Positions 17,818 through 27,028 of a stretch of DNA of 64,000 bases are shown piece by piece. Position 1 is the stretch's first letter. Each line of letters begins with the position of its first letter. The DNA comes from Helcococcus kunzii ATCC 51366. Lineage in GTDB: Bacteria > Bacillota > Clostridia > Tissierellales > Peptoniphilaceae. The stretch spans positions 1,171,782 to 1,235,781 of the forward strand of contig NZ_JH601088.1 in assembly GCF_000245755.1 (NCBI RefSeq). Direction: 5' to 3'. The notes beneath the pieces were generated by a model. It searched no databases. It was not told where the DNA came from and worked only from the letters and a program-made list of their open reading frames with translations. A program made the position numbers and the translations under genes.

Positions 17818-19080
17818 TTACTTATTTAAATATTTTATCTTTATAGTCTCAATTCTATTACTTTTTACTTTATTAATTGTAAATTTGTAGTTTTCAAAAA
17901 TAAAGGAATCGCCAAATCTAGGCATTTTATCTAACATTTCGACAGCGAATCCCCCAATACTATTAGCATTGTAATCATCTGAATGTTCAATACCTAAAAA
18001 TGTAAAGATTTTTTCAAGTGAGGCTTTACCGCTTACTTCTATCAGCTTGTCTCTTTCTATTATTTTAATTTCTTGTTCGACTTCATCTGATTCGTCCCAA
18101 ATTTCACCAACAAGTTGTTCTAAGATATCTTCCATAGTAACTATACCTTCAAGACCACCGTGTTCATCTATTATGGCAGCCATATGTTTCTTTTCTCTTT
18201 GCATCAAATGAAGCAAATCAGAGAGTGAAACCATGCCCGGTATATATAAAAGCTCTGAGATTATTGATCGAATATCAATATTACTATTTTGAATTCTCTT
18301 TTGTCTTAAATATCTATGAAAATCTTTCTCATGAATGATGCCAAGCACCTTATCCACGGTATCTTCATAAACCACAAGTCTTGAATAATAGTGTTCATCA
18401 AACACTTCTTCAATCTCTTCATCGCTATCATTTACTTCTATTGACACGATATCTCTTCTTGGAATAAGTATCTCTTCAACATTTACATCATCAAATTCTA
18501 TAGCTGCTTTTACAAGTTTATGCTCATCATTTTCAATACTTCCTCCCTCTCTCGCTTCTTCAACATAATGCAGAAGCTCTTCTTCACTGATGGATTCAGT
18601 ATTATCAATATGAAATTGCTTTTTAACTATGCTATTTATAAACTGCACTAACCAAACTAATGGAGCAAGTACAATCATAAAGAATTTAATGAAATTCGTA
18701 TTAAAAATCGCAACTTCTTCTGGAATGTTTTTCGCTACAAATTTAGGTATAATTTCTGAAATCAAAAATATGATGAAAAAGGAAAATATACCTGCTATGA
18801 GTGCAGCATATGATTTAACTGTTCTCATAAAAAATGCTGTCGCGATCACTGTTGCAATTATATTTATCAAGACATTTCCTATTAATATTGTCAAAATGAT
18901 ATGCTCATATTTTTCTGTTAACTTAAGTGTTTTCTCCGCTTTTTCATCCCCTTCTCTAATTTTCATTTTTAATCTTGTTTCTCTCACGCCTAAAAAAGCT
19001 TCTTCTGAAGATGAAAACAAAGCCGAAATTATTAAACAAATTATAAAAAATATTATATTGTATATCTGATGCGAATCCAT
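17818..19080 (-). CDS. CNNM/HlyC/CorC-type transporter (hemolysin C family)
   Basis: A 420-residue membrane protein: an N-terminal DUF21/CNNM transmembrane domain (about 1-190, with SSSEEAFLGVRETRLK), a pair of CBS domains (about 205-330, with IPRRDIVSIEV and IDEHGGLEGIVTMEDILE) and a C-terminal CorC_HlyC domain (GGFAVEMLDKMPRFGD). The family is linked to Mg2+ and other divalent cation export. I set the start at ATG 19080, preceded by AAGGAG; the longer open frame up to 19326 runs through the thyA promoter region and into thyA, so it is not used. Confidence 0.9.
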   Translation of the reverse strand: MDSHQIYNIIFFIICLIISALFSSSEEAFLGVRETRLKMKIREGDEKAEKTLKLTEKYEHIILTILIGNVLINIIATVIATAFFMRTVKSYAALIAGIFSFFIIFLISEIIPKFVAKNIPEEVAIFNTNFIKFFMIVLAPLVWLVQFINSIVKKQFHIDNTESISEEELLHYVEEAREGGSIENDEHKLVKAAIEFDDVNVEEILIPRRDIVSIEVNDSDEEIEEVFDEHYYSRLVVYEDTVDKVLGIIHEKDFHRYLRQKRIQNSNIDIRSIISELLYIPGMVSLSDLLHLMQREKKHMAAIIDEHGGLEGIVTMEDILEQLVGEIWDESDEVEQEIKIIERDKLIEVSGKASLEKIFTFLGIEHSDDYNANSIGGFAVEMLDKMPRFGDSFIFENYKFTINKVKSNRIETIKIKYLNK

Positions 19081-19222
19081 TGATTCAAACTCCTTACTAA
19101 TTAATACATTAAAAATATTTCCTTGATTATTATAGTATAACATAATATTATCCAAAATATATAAGTTTAACCATAAATATAATTTATATGGTAAAATAAT
19201 AAAAAGATATGGAGGAGTAAAA

Positions 19223-20056
19223 ATGAATCTAGCAGATAAAAATTTTAAAAATTTATGTAAAGAAATATTAGAAAATGGATATTCTACAAAAGGAGAGAAA
19301 GTAAGACCAAAATACGCAGATGGCACGCCCTCTCATACTTTTTATATAAATCAAGTGTTTGAAAAATATGACTTATCAAAGGGTGAATTTCCTATACTAA
19401 CCATTCGTCCTATACCTTGGAAATCAAGTATAAAAGAAATACTTTGGATTTATCAAGATCAAAGCAATGAATTATCTCTTTTAAAAGAAAAATATAATAT
19501 TCACTGGTGGGATGATTGGAATGTTGGCGACGGTACTATTGGACAACGTTATGGTGCAACGGTAAAAAAACACGATTTAATCAATAAATTATTAAACAAT
19601 TTAAAAGATGCACCATTAGGAAGAAGACATATTATCAATCTTTATCAAGAAGATGATTTAGAATCTACACCTGGTCTATATCCTTGCGCTATGGAAACTC
19701 AATGGAGTGTAAGAGACAAATATCTAGATATGACACTTATACAAAGATCTTCCGATCTACCTGTTGCAAATTCTATAAATAAAGTGCAATATGTAGCGCT
19801 TCAAATGATGGTTGCAAGACATGTCGGACTTGAACCAGGCACATTTTGTCATTACGTAAATAACGCTCATATTTATGATAGACATCTAACACAAATTGAA
19901 GAATTATTGAGTCGTGAAGGACAAACAGATGCCGAAAACATTCGTTTAATATTAAATCCAGAAAAAACTAATTTCTATGACTTTACTATTGACGATTTTA
20001 CTTTAGAAAACTATAAACCACAGAAACCAAACTTAAAATTTGAACTAGCTATTTAA
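19223..20056 (+). CDS. thyA: Thymidylate synthase
   Basis: A 277-residue enzyme converting dUMP and methylene-THF to dTMP and DHF. The catalytic Cys155 lies in LYPCAMETQW, followed by the phosphate-binding QRSSDLPVANSINKVQY and the HYVNNAHIYDRH segment. The variant around the Cys is of the Bacillus ThyA type rather than the common PPCH type. GGAGGAG precedes the start. It forms an operon with folA 9 bases downstream, which recycles the DHF it produces. Confidence 0.95.
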   Translation: MNLADKNFKNLCKEILENGYSTKGEKVRPKYADGTPSHTFYINQVFEKYDLSKGEFPILTIRPIPWKSSIKEILWIYQDQSNELSLLKEKYNIHWWDDWNVGDGTIGQRYGATVKKHDLINKLLNNLKDAPLGRRHIINLYQEDDLESTPGLYPCAMETQWSVRDKYLDMTLIQRSSDLPVANSINKVQYVALQMMVARHVGLEPGTFCHYVNNAHIYDRHLTQIEELLSREGQTDAENIRLILNPEKTNFYDFTIDDFTLENYKPQKPNLKFELAI

Positions 20057-20065
20057 GGAAATATT

Positions 20066-20575
20066 ATGATTGAAAACATTTATATGATTGCTGCAATTAC
20101 CGAAAACACTCATGCTATTGGGAAAAACGGGGATATGATATACCATTTAAAAAATGATTTAAGATATTTTAAGGAAACCACACTTGGTCACACAATAGTA
20201 TGCGGAAAAAAAACTTATTTCAGTTTTCCAAAAAGACCACTTCCAAATAGAAAAAATATTATATTAACCAGATCAAACGATGAATTTGATGGAGCATATA
20301 CATTGCATTCAAAAGAAGAAGTCATACAATATGCTAATAATAATCCTGAAGAAACAATCTTCATTGTCGGAGGCGACAGTGTATATCATCAATTTATTGA
20401 TGTAGCTTCAAAACTTTATATAACTGAAGTGGAAGAAATAAAAGAGGACACAGCTGATGCAGATAGCTTCTTCCCTACATTTGATAAGGATGAATGGGAA
20501 TTAGAATCCTTATCAGACTTCTCTAATAGAGAAAATGAACCTAAATATAGATATGAGATATATCGCAGAAAATAA
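20066..20575 (+). CDS. folA: Dihydrofolate reductase
   Basis: A 169-residue enzyme that reduces DHF to THF with NADPH. The landmarks are IAAITENTHAIGKNGDMIYHL (in parts), catalytic Asp31 in LKNDLRYF, RPLPNRKNIIL and FIVGGDSVYHQF. The Trp that nearly all bacterial enzymes carry just before the HL of the N-terminal loop is Tyr26 here. AAGGA precedes the start. It is coupled to thyA and ended by the hairpin at 20589. Confidence 0.94.
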   Translation: MIENIYMIAAITENTHAIGKNGDMIYHLKNDLRYFKETTLGHTIVCGKKTYFSFPKRPLPNRKNIILTRSNDEFDGAYTLHSKEEVIQYANNNPEETIFIVGGDSVYHQFIDVASKLYITEVEEIKEDTADADSFFPTFDKDEWELESLSDFSNRENEPKYRYEIYRRK

Positions 20576-20588
20576 TATATTTAAAAAA

Positions 20589-20625
20589 GAACAAATTTCA
20601 AAAGTGAAATTTGTTCTCTTTTTTT
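20589..20625 (+). terminator. Terminator after thyA-folA
   Basis: A 12-bp perfect stem (20589-20600 with 20605-20616), AAAG loop, then a T-rich run. Confidence 0.92.
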
Positions 20626-20760
20626 GAGGAAGTTTTTAGTTTATTTAATAAGGAGAATATTGATTTATACTGTATAACTTTAGGTGGATATAATTTTATA
20701 TATGAGCATAATTTGTTGGGGTTTATAGTTATATATTTATTAGCTTATATCATGTATTCT

Positions 20761-21068
20761 ATGGTCCCAATATACCCCACCCCTGTATTTTTTAGACCAT
20801 AGTTTCTTTTTTTATGGTCCTGATATACCCCTGGTAGGTATATTTGGGGCTATATTTTTAAGAGACGTATTAGTAGTCATGGTCTCAATATACCACCCTA
20901 CCGTATATTTAGGACCATTTATAGCAGATATTCTTATTACATTTTAGCTATTTAAATTTCATTCATTAAATCTTATGGTCCTGAGCATACCCCCCACAGG
21001 TATATACGGACCATATTTTTTTATTTTATGGTCTTTTTATATACCCCCAGGGGGTATTGTAGGACCAT
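20761..21068. repeat. Hairpin array with ATGGTCC/GGACCAT stems upstream of padR (array C1)
   Basis: Five units start at 20761, 20814, 20879, 20975 and 21028. Two pairs are exactly 53 bases apart. Units are about 40 bases long with ATGGTCC and GGACCAT (or close variants) as arms, and contain an inner TATACCCC-GGGTATA dyad; the unit at 21028 has the perfect ATACCCCCAGGGGGTAT (21041-21057). The unit at 20814 has lost its right arm. No gene is credible here. Confidence 0.88.
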
Positions 21069-21180
21069 GCATTCCAAGATTTATAATTCAAAAGTTGTTT
21101 TAAGACAAAGCAACCTCGCAATAAACCTCAAAAATTAAAAAATACTACTATAAGACCTATCATATATTCATTAAATTTTT

Positions 21181-21236
21181 TTGACAATTTATGTATCTTG
21201 CATTACAATATAGCTAGTAACTTGTAATACAAGATA
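21181..21236 (+). promoter_or_regulatory. padR promoter overlapped by a dyad operator
   Basis: TTGACA (21181-21186) and TACAAT (21204-21209) are 17 bases apart. A 15-base inverted repeat, TATCTTGCATTACAA (21194-21208) and TTGTAATACAAGATA (21222-21236), matches at 14 of 15 positions and covers the -10 element. This fits an autorepressed PadR promoter. Confidence 0.75.
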
Positions 21237-21250
21237 GACAGGAGGAATGT

Positions 21251-21592
21251 ATGATTCCATCACAAATGTTAAAAGGTGTTTTAGAAGCAGCTATTCTCAA
21301 GATTATTGATAATGAAGAAACATATGCCTATTTAATTTCTCAAAAACTTGAAGAATATGGATTCGGTCAGATTTCAGAAGGAACAATTTACCCAATAATA
21401 TTAAGACTTCAAAAAAACAAATATATTATTGGTAAATCGCGCCCTTCCCCTTCAGGACCAAAAAGAAAATATTATAATTTAACAGATGAAGGTAAAATTT
21501 ATCTCAATGAATTTAAAGAAAATTGGTCGAAATTAAATGAAGCCTTTTATAAACTATTTACAGAAAATGATAAAGAGGAAAACAATGAGTAA
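21251..21592 (+). CDS. PadR family transcriptional regulator
   Basis: A 113-residue winged-helix repressor. The N-terminal segment (MLKGVLEAAILKII, YLISQKLEEYG), the recognition region (ISEGTIYPIILRLQK) and the wing ending in GPKRKYYNLTDEGK are typical of PadR. AGGAGG precedes the start. The C-terminal helix would serve dimerisation. It overlaps the next gene by 8 bases, the usual pairing of a PadR repressor with a membrane protein it controls. The effector is unknown. Confidence 0.9.
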   Translation: MIPSQMLKGVLEAAILKIIDNEETYAYLISQKLEEYGFGQISEGTIYPIILRLQKNKYIIGKSRPSPSGPKRKYYNLTDEGKIYLNEFKENWSKLNEAFYKLFTENDKEENNE

Positions 21593-22262
21593 ATTAACAA
21601 AAATAAGAAAAGAAAATTTCAAATTATCAAAATTAATAAATAAGGAAAATAAAACTGCATATTCTAATATGATAACTTATCTTAAATTATCAAATCTAAA
21701 TGAATATAATCAAGAATTAATCACACAAGATATTTCCAATATGATTATTGATGCCCAAAGTAGAAATCAAAATATTGATGACATCTTTGGTACAGATCTA
21801 AAATCTTTTATTGATGATGTTATAGATAATGCGCCTAAGAAAGTCAGAGTCGAAAAAATACTTGATATATTTTCTTATATAATGTTATTCGTAAATACAA
21901 TATTAATTTTAAATTTATTTTTGACTTTTCTTGACTACATTATTGGTAAAAAAGATTATAAAATAATAGAAATAAATCTATTAGTTTCAATAATAACTTT
22001 AGCAATTCCATTATTAATTCTATTTTTCATGAAAAATAGAACAAATAAAACTTTAGAAATGACAGGTAAAACCAACACCATCTTATTTATTACAGGTTTT
22101 TTATTTGCTATATTCTCTAGTTTAATATTTGATTATTTCAAATTTATAACTATAATTAGAATCAATATTTTATATTATGTTTTAATATTAGTGTTTGGTT
22201 TAATTGTGCAAATTGTATTAAACAGATATATTTCAAGGAAGTTTTATAATAAGGTGATTTAA
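21585..22262 (+). CDS. PadR-linked membrane protein (DUF1129/DUF1048-like)
   Basis: A 225-residue protein. The N-terminal ~110 residues are soluble and helical (LSNLNEYNQELITQDISNMI, TDLKSFIDDVIDNAPKK) and the rest has about four membrane segments. This layout matches small membrane proteins that follow PadR genes in Firmicutes (DUF1129 or DUF1048 types). The ATG at 21585 lies within the end of padR, with AGAGG upstream. It probably responds to membrane or antibiotic stress, which is inference. Confidence 0.65.
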   Translation: MSKLTKIRKENFKLSKLINKENKTAYSNMITYLKLSNLNEYNQELITQDISNMIIDAQSRNQNIDDIFGTDLKSFIDDVIDNAPKKVRVEKILDIFSYIMLFVNTILILNLFLTFLDYIIGKKDYKIIEINLLVSIITLAIPLLILFFMKNRTNKTLEMTGKTNTILFITGFLFAIFSSLIFDYFKFITIIRINILYYVLILVFGLIVQIVLNRYISRKFYNKVI

Positions 22263-22344
22263 ATATTGACATAGCATATGTTCAAACATATTCTGTAGAA
22301 ATTTGTATATTATTACGTATTTGCGAGTTTATATTCTATATTCT

Positions 22345-22555
22345 ATGGTCCCAATTATACCCCCTTCAGGTATATACGGACCATGTTTTTTATTTGATGG
22401 TCTTTTTATATACCCCTAGGAGGTATTCCCGGACCATGTATTCCAAGAATTATATCTAAAAAGGTATTCCCAGATCATGTATCCCAAGAATTATATCTCA
22501 AAAGTCATTCCCAGACCATGTATCCCAAGAATTATAACCCATATGGTATTTCAAC
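22345..22555. repeat. Hairpin units with ATGGTCC stems and a 41-bp direct repeat downstream of the padR operon (array C2)
   Basis: Two hairpin units start at 22345 and 22397 and match the array before padR, again with inner TATACCCC dyads. They run into three direct copies (about 22433, 22474, 22515; period 41) of a block containing CATGTATCCCAAGAATTATA. A related block follows the last unit of the first array at 21062. The remainder of 22263-22770 shows nothing I can name. Confidence 0.8.
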
Positions 22556-22715
22556 CCCACGAAAACTCCAAGCATTACACCCCCAAAAGTATTTTTACGA
22601 CTAAAAACCGAAAAATGTAACATACACACACTTCTATCTAAAGAGACACTTGCAAATAAAAAAATTTAGGGGCTCATCAATATCTGATGTTGGTTACCAT
22701 TAAAATATATACAAA

Positions 22716-22764
22716 TCAAAAAAGACTGCTTCAAAATGACTTTCAATCATTTTCAACAGTCTTT
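22716..22764 (-). terminator. Terminator after the alpha/beta hydrolase gene
   Basis: AAAGACTG (22721-22728) pairs with CAGTCTTT (22757-22764), with further inner pairing. A T run follows on the minus strand. Confidence 0.8.
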
Positions 22765-22770
22765 AATTTA

Positions 22771-23754
22771 TTATTGTTCTTTTAACCATTCTACATAATC
22801 ATCTATATACAAATCATCAGAGTATCCGTGGTCTTGATTGTCAATAAATTTTACTTTGACTTCGCCCATGTTTAGTTGAAGTGCTTGGATGTAATCTTCT
22901 GTTCCATTGTAGTTGATTGTTTGATCTCCGTCGCTATAGGAGATAAATTGTGGAATGTTTTCGGAATTAAGGTTATTTTTTAATTCTAGTTTTTTTAATA
23001 GTTTTTCTCTTTGTTCTGGGTCGGTGACTTGTTCGTATGGATGGACTGCGTGAAGCATTGGGACATTGTATCTAAATGTCAACGGTGCATAAATCATTGC
23101 AGCTGAGACAATGTCGTCTTTAATTTTGTCTATGTCATCTTCTCTGTAGTTTTCAGGGAAAAAGTCTTTTCCAATGTATTGATTAATATATGATGCTATG
23201 ATATATCCCCCTGATGAAAATCCCATTATGGAGATTCTGCTGGGATTGATATCAAATTTGGTAGCATTTTTTCTAATATATCGTATTGATCTTTGTAAGT
23301 CTAGAATTGGAATGGGAAATTTGTATGGATTTGATCTATAGTGTAGTAAAAAGCAATTTACACCTCTAGCATTTAGCCTTTCCGCTACTCTCTTTCCTCC
23401 GCTCGTACTTCCGTCTATTGTCTTATATGCAAAGCCTCCACCAGAGAGTACAATCACAGAATCACGGGCATCATCGACTAAATATGAAATGATATATGGT
23501 ATATCTTCATATGTTTCTTTCTCATATTCACCTTTGATTTCGTGAAGATATGTAAAGGTGTCCACTAAATCTTGAATATCTTTGTACTTCGTGCCTATTA
23601 TTGCTTTGGCATAGGAAACTGTGGCATCAAATCTATTAACTCCATCTTTTATCTGCATATCATCTAGTTTTGATTTTGAATGGTTTCCTGCGGCATTTTC
23701 CCAAATGTCTATTTTTTTATCGTAATCTTCAACTTTCACAAAATTTATTGGCAA
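22771..23754 (-). CDS. Alpha/beta hydrolase (esterase/lipase, BD-FAE/HSL-like)
   Basis: A 327-residue hydrolase without signal peptide. The oxyanion-hole segment is VLSGGGFAY, the nucleophile Ser is in GFSSGGYI, the acid is likely Asp in SYSDGDQTI and the His is in DHGYSDD. The start codon is TTG at 23754 with AAGGAG 7 bases upstream; no ATG is better placed. It probably deacylates small esters. The substrate cannot be read. It lies 28 bases downstream of the Na/Pi symporter gene and may be co-transcribed with it. Confidence 0.85.
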   Translation of the reverse strand: MPINFVKVEDYDKKIDIWENAAGNHSKSKLDDMQIKDGVNRFDATVSYAKAIIGTKYKDIQDLVDTFTYLHEIKGEYEKETYEDIPYIISYLVDDARDSVIVLSGGGFAYKTIDGSTSGGKRVAERLNARGVNCFLLHYRSNPYKFPIPILDLQRSIRYIRKNATKFDINPSRISIMGFSSGGYIIASYINQYIGKDFFPENYREDDIDKIKDDIVSAAMIYAPLTFRYNVPMLHAVHPYEQVTDPEQREKLLKKLELKNNLNSENIPQFISYSDGDQTINYNGTEDYIQALQLNMGEVKVKFIDNQDHGYSDDLYIDDYVEWLKEQ

Positions 23755-23782
23755 AATAATCTCCTTAATCTTTCAATTCATA

Positions 23783-25387
23783 CTACTCATATATTGTAGC
23801 ATATTGATTTGAAACATTAATTAAATGATCTCTAGTTCTTAAAATATAAGTATAGAATTTGTCATAAACTAAGCCTGTTTCCGCATCATCAGAACCATTT
23901 CTTAATCTATGTAGTGAGTTTTCCCTATTTCTTTCAACCATATCCTGAACGATAAATGATTTTGTTCTGATTTCTTTCATATCAAAATCATTTTCTTTAA
24001 GGCTTTCAAACACATCATCATAAAGTTTTTCTAAAACGTGTGATACTGCTATTATTTCTAATTTTGTTTCACTTGAAAATTTTATCTCTGAAACATACAT
24101 TCTTGAAGCTAATTTGCTTATGTTATAAGCATAATCCCCAAGTCTTTCTATATTTGAAGCAATCTTCAAATAATATGAAAGTTGTTTATATTGGTATTTA
24201 TTTAAATCATTTGTCATTGTTTTTACGGAAACTTTTGTAATTTCCTTATTAAGATAATCTATAATTTCTTCATTAAATGCTATATTCGCTGTTGTGTCAT
24301 CTTCATGATTTAATAAGTCTTGTATGGATAGTTTCAAATTTTCTTGCGTGTATTTTAGCATTCTTAATGATTCTTGTCTTATACCAGCTATTGTAGGAAT
24401 GGTGTCGTGATAGCCTTCTGGATTGAGATACATCAATGACAATCCTTTTTCCTTCTCATCACTTCCTTTAATTACATTCTTAGAAATATCAACTAATAAA
24501 TCTGTAAATGGTATTAAAAGAATGGTTGTAACTAAATTAAATATTGTATGCAAATACGCGATTTGTTCAGCCGTTCTATGTGATAGAGCCTCTATCCAAT
24601 TAACTACTGGTAATGATAATGAAGCCGCTGTGAAAATTATAGTTCCTATTACATTAAAAGTAATATGAGCTACAGCAACTCTTTTTGCATTTTTGTTTGC
24701 GCCTATACTAGATAAAACAGAGGTAATACATGTACCTATATTTGTACCTAAAATAAGATAAAAGGCTGATTCAAATGTAATGATGCCTGTATTTGCAAAA
24801 GTAATTAAAATACCTGTTGTAGCAGATGAACTTTGCACCACCGCGGTGAAAATTGCTCCGACTACGATCCCTATAAGAGGGTTACTTGATTTAGCTAAAA
24901 GTGATGTAAATTCACGATTGGCTGCAAGTGGCTTAACCGCTGCCCCCATCATATTCATTCCCATAAATAAAACACCAAAACCAAATATTATGGTACCAGA
25001 ATATTTGTATTTTCTCTTTTTAGTAAATAGCATCATTATCATTCCAATAAAAGTAAAGAATGGAGCTATTAAATCTATATCTAACGTTAATATTAAACCT
25101 GTTATGGTTGTACCAATATTAGCTCCCATTATTACATAAATCGCTTGTGATAATGATAATATCCTTGAATTAACAAATCCAACTGTCATTACAGTGGTTG
25201 CAGATGAGGATTGTATTATAGATGTGACTAGCGCACCTACTAATATCCCTATATATTTATTACTAGTTAATTTTTCTAACACTTCCTGAAGTTTATTTCC
25301 AGCTAGTAGTTCTAAGCCTTTCCCCATTTCGTTCATACCGTAAAGAAATAAAGCTAGCCCACCTAATAGCATCGATATATGCTCCAT
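23783..25387 (-). CDS. Na+/phosphate symporter family protein with PhoU-like C-terminal domain
   Basis: A 534-residue protein with two homologous membrane halves, each with the QSSSATT signature (about 60 and 190), followed by a PhoU-like helical domain (about 345-534). The family (NptA/YjbB) moves phosphate with sodium; YjbB-like members have been linked to export. The GANIGTTITG and GTNIGTCITS motifs support the call. GGGGGT precedes the start. No pst or pho genes are nearby. Confidence 0.9.
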   Translation of the reverse strand: MEHISMLLGGLALFLYGMNEMGKGLELLAGNKLQEVLEKLTSNKYIGILVGALVTSIIQSSSATTVMTVGFVNSRILSLSQAIYVIMGANIGTTITGLILTLDIDLIAPFFTFIGMIMMLFTKKRKYKYSGTIIFGFGVLFMGMNMMGAAVKPLAANREFTSLLAKSSNPLIGIVVGAIFTAVVQSSSATTGILITFANTGIITFESAFYLILGTNIGTCITSVLSSIGANKNAKRVAVAHITFNVIGTIIFTAASLSLPVVNWIEALSHRTAEQIAYLHTIFNLVTTILLIPFTDLLVDISKNVIKGSDEKEKGLSLMYLNPEGYHDTIPTIAGIRQESLRMLKYTQENLKLSIQDLLNHEDDTTANIAFNEEIIDYLNKEITKVSVKTMTNDLNKYQYKQLSYYLKIASNIERLGDYAYNISKLASRMYVSEIKFSSETKLEIIAVSHVLEKLYDDVFESLKENDFDMKEIRTKSFIVQDMVERNRENSLHRLRNGSDDAETGLVYDKFYTYILRTRDHLINVSNQYATIYE

Positions 25388-25450
25388 ATTACCCCCTATA
25401 AAAGCTGCTAAAAAAATTATACCATAAGTAAAATATATGTTAAATCATTA

Positions 25451-26992
25451 TTAAATTTTTGTTAAATAATATTTTCTATATCCATAAATAGATAATATAT
25501 AAATATAGAAAATATATTGAATTAGATATCTAGATCTTCCACTTTCAAACAGCATTAAAAATGTGAAGGCTCCTAATAAGCTGAGTTTAAATATTTGTAT
25601 TATAAGTTCATCTTCGTTTGAATGTCTAAGAGATAAAAATACTCCAATCCATACAAAAATATAAATAATTTGATAAACAAAATCCATAACTGGCCTATTT
25701 TTCGCATTTGTAAAATAAAAACTCTTAAAGAAGTCATTGTTAATTTGTTTATACTTTTCTCTTGATTCAATTGAGTTTTTATTTCTTCCTGAAAGGATGT
25801 ATTCATCTTCAACATCTATTACAGCACCTCTTTGCTCCCAATAAGGTGAATAACTGCCAAATGTTGTAGTCGCAAATAATTTAGTAAATAAAAATGGAGC
25901 ATACCCAATATATTTCATGTCTCGTATTCTTTTAACTATTTTCCTATTGTTGTACTTAATTTTTGCTCTTTTACCTTTTTGTGCGGCAGTATCTAAAACA
26001 TCACGATGATTATAAGCGCCAAAATTACTTAATCCCATAGCAATAAAATGATTTGGTGGAAACTCCTCACTCCTCTTAAATTTAATTAAATTTTGATTGC
26101 TACAATAAAAAGAAAATATTTTTATTACAAAAATTAAAGAAATGAATGTTGCTAACGAATAGATTAATTTTTTCTTTCTATTTTTACCTTCTTTATCAAT
26201 TAATAACAATACCATTAAAATAAAAATGGCGAATAAATATATAATTGATGAAGGTTTCATTAAATATGCCAATGCAGAAGATACTCCAAGCATCATATAT
26301 TTTGGAATGCCATCTTTTAGAGTAAACAAAAATATTGATATAGCAATAAAAGGTAAAACCATATAGTCGGTATATGGGAAAAATATATAAACTGAAAACA
26401 TCAAAGGTATTGAAAGCAAAAGAAATTTAAAAGAAAAATCTTTATCAAATATATTATATAGGGAAAATGCAGTTAAATATATTGAAAAATCTAGAAAAAT
26501 AATGTTAATTAATTGAAAGAAATGTCTTGAAATGGCAAATTCCCCAATTAATGGTCTAAACAAATTAGCTAAGTGATAAAACATAAACATTATAAATCTA
26601 TTATTTGGATATCTAGATATATAGGTATGAAATAACTCACTTAAATCTTCTTTATAAAATAATGTTTTTACTATAGCATATACATTATCCACATCCCATG
26701 TAGCATATAGATTAACCCTAAATATAAGAAATATTTGTAACGCAAAAATTATTATAAATGATGTTATAAATGTTATTTTCAAATTATCTTTCATCATCTT
26801 AATAAAAGGTAAAAATTTCTCCCTATAATTAAACATTGTGGCTAAAGTTACTAAAATAATAATATATTTAAGCGTAGTATTAAAACTCGCCTTAAAAAGA
26901 TAATAAATTAATCCTGATAACGCCGAAAAAGACGAACAGATTACAATGAAAAATAGTATATAGTTCACAAACTTATTAAATTTTTTTATCAT
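25451..26992 (-). CDS. GT-C-type integral membrane glycosyltransferase, candidate
   Basis: A 513-residue protein with about ten or more membrane helices. A large loop after the first helices contains LYATWDVDNVYA, and the acidic residues in such a loop are typical of GT-C enzymes using lipid-linked sugars. The end reads FESGRSRYLIQYIF, a common closing pattern in this group. It would decorate a surface polymer on the outer face of the membrane. The start lies 36 bases after the SGNH hydrolase gene; the two likely form an operon, so sugar transfer and deacylation of the same polymer are plausible. The precise substrate is unknown. Confidence 0.6.
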   Translation of the reverse strand: MIKKFNKFVNYILFFIVICSSFSALSGLIYYLFKASFNTTLKYIIILVTLATMFNYREKFLPFIKMMKDNLKITFITSFIIIFALQIFLIFRVNLYATWDVDNVYAIVKTLFYKEDLSELFHTYISRYPNNRFIMFMFYHLANLFRPLIGEFAISRHFFQLINIIFLDFSIYLTAFSLYNIFDKDFSFKFLLLSIPLMFSVYIFFPYTDYMVLPFIAISIFLFTLKDGIPKYMMLGVSSALAYLMKPSSIIYLFAIFILMVLLLIDKEGKNRKKKLIYSLATFISLIFVIKIFSFYCSNQNLIKFKRSEEFPPNHFIAMGLSNFGAYNHRDVLDTAAQKGKRAKIKYNNRKIVKRIRDMKYIGYAPFLFTKLFATTTFGSYSPYWEQRGAVIDVEDEYILSGRNKNSIESREKYKQINNDFFKSFYFTNAKNRPVMDFVYQIIYIFVWIGVFLSLRHSNEDELIIQIFKLSLLGAFTFLMLFESGRSRYLIQYIFYIYILSIYGYRKYYLTKI

Positions 26993-27028
26993 AAACTCTC
27001 CTAAAACAACAATATATCTACATAATGT

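Noticed and set aside
19081..19326. Longer N-terminus of the CorC/HlyC-type protein
   Set aside because: It would overlap the thyA promoter and coding start on the other strand; ATG 19080 has AAGGAG and matches the usual family start.
20611..20802. 63-codon frame after folA with a hydrophobic segment
   Set aside because: It begins inside the folA terminator T run, has no ribosome binding site and runs into the first hairpin unit.
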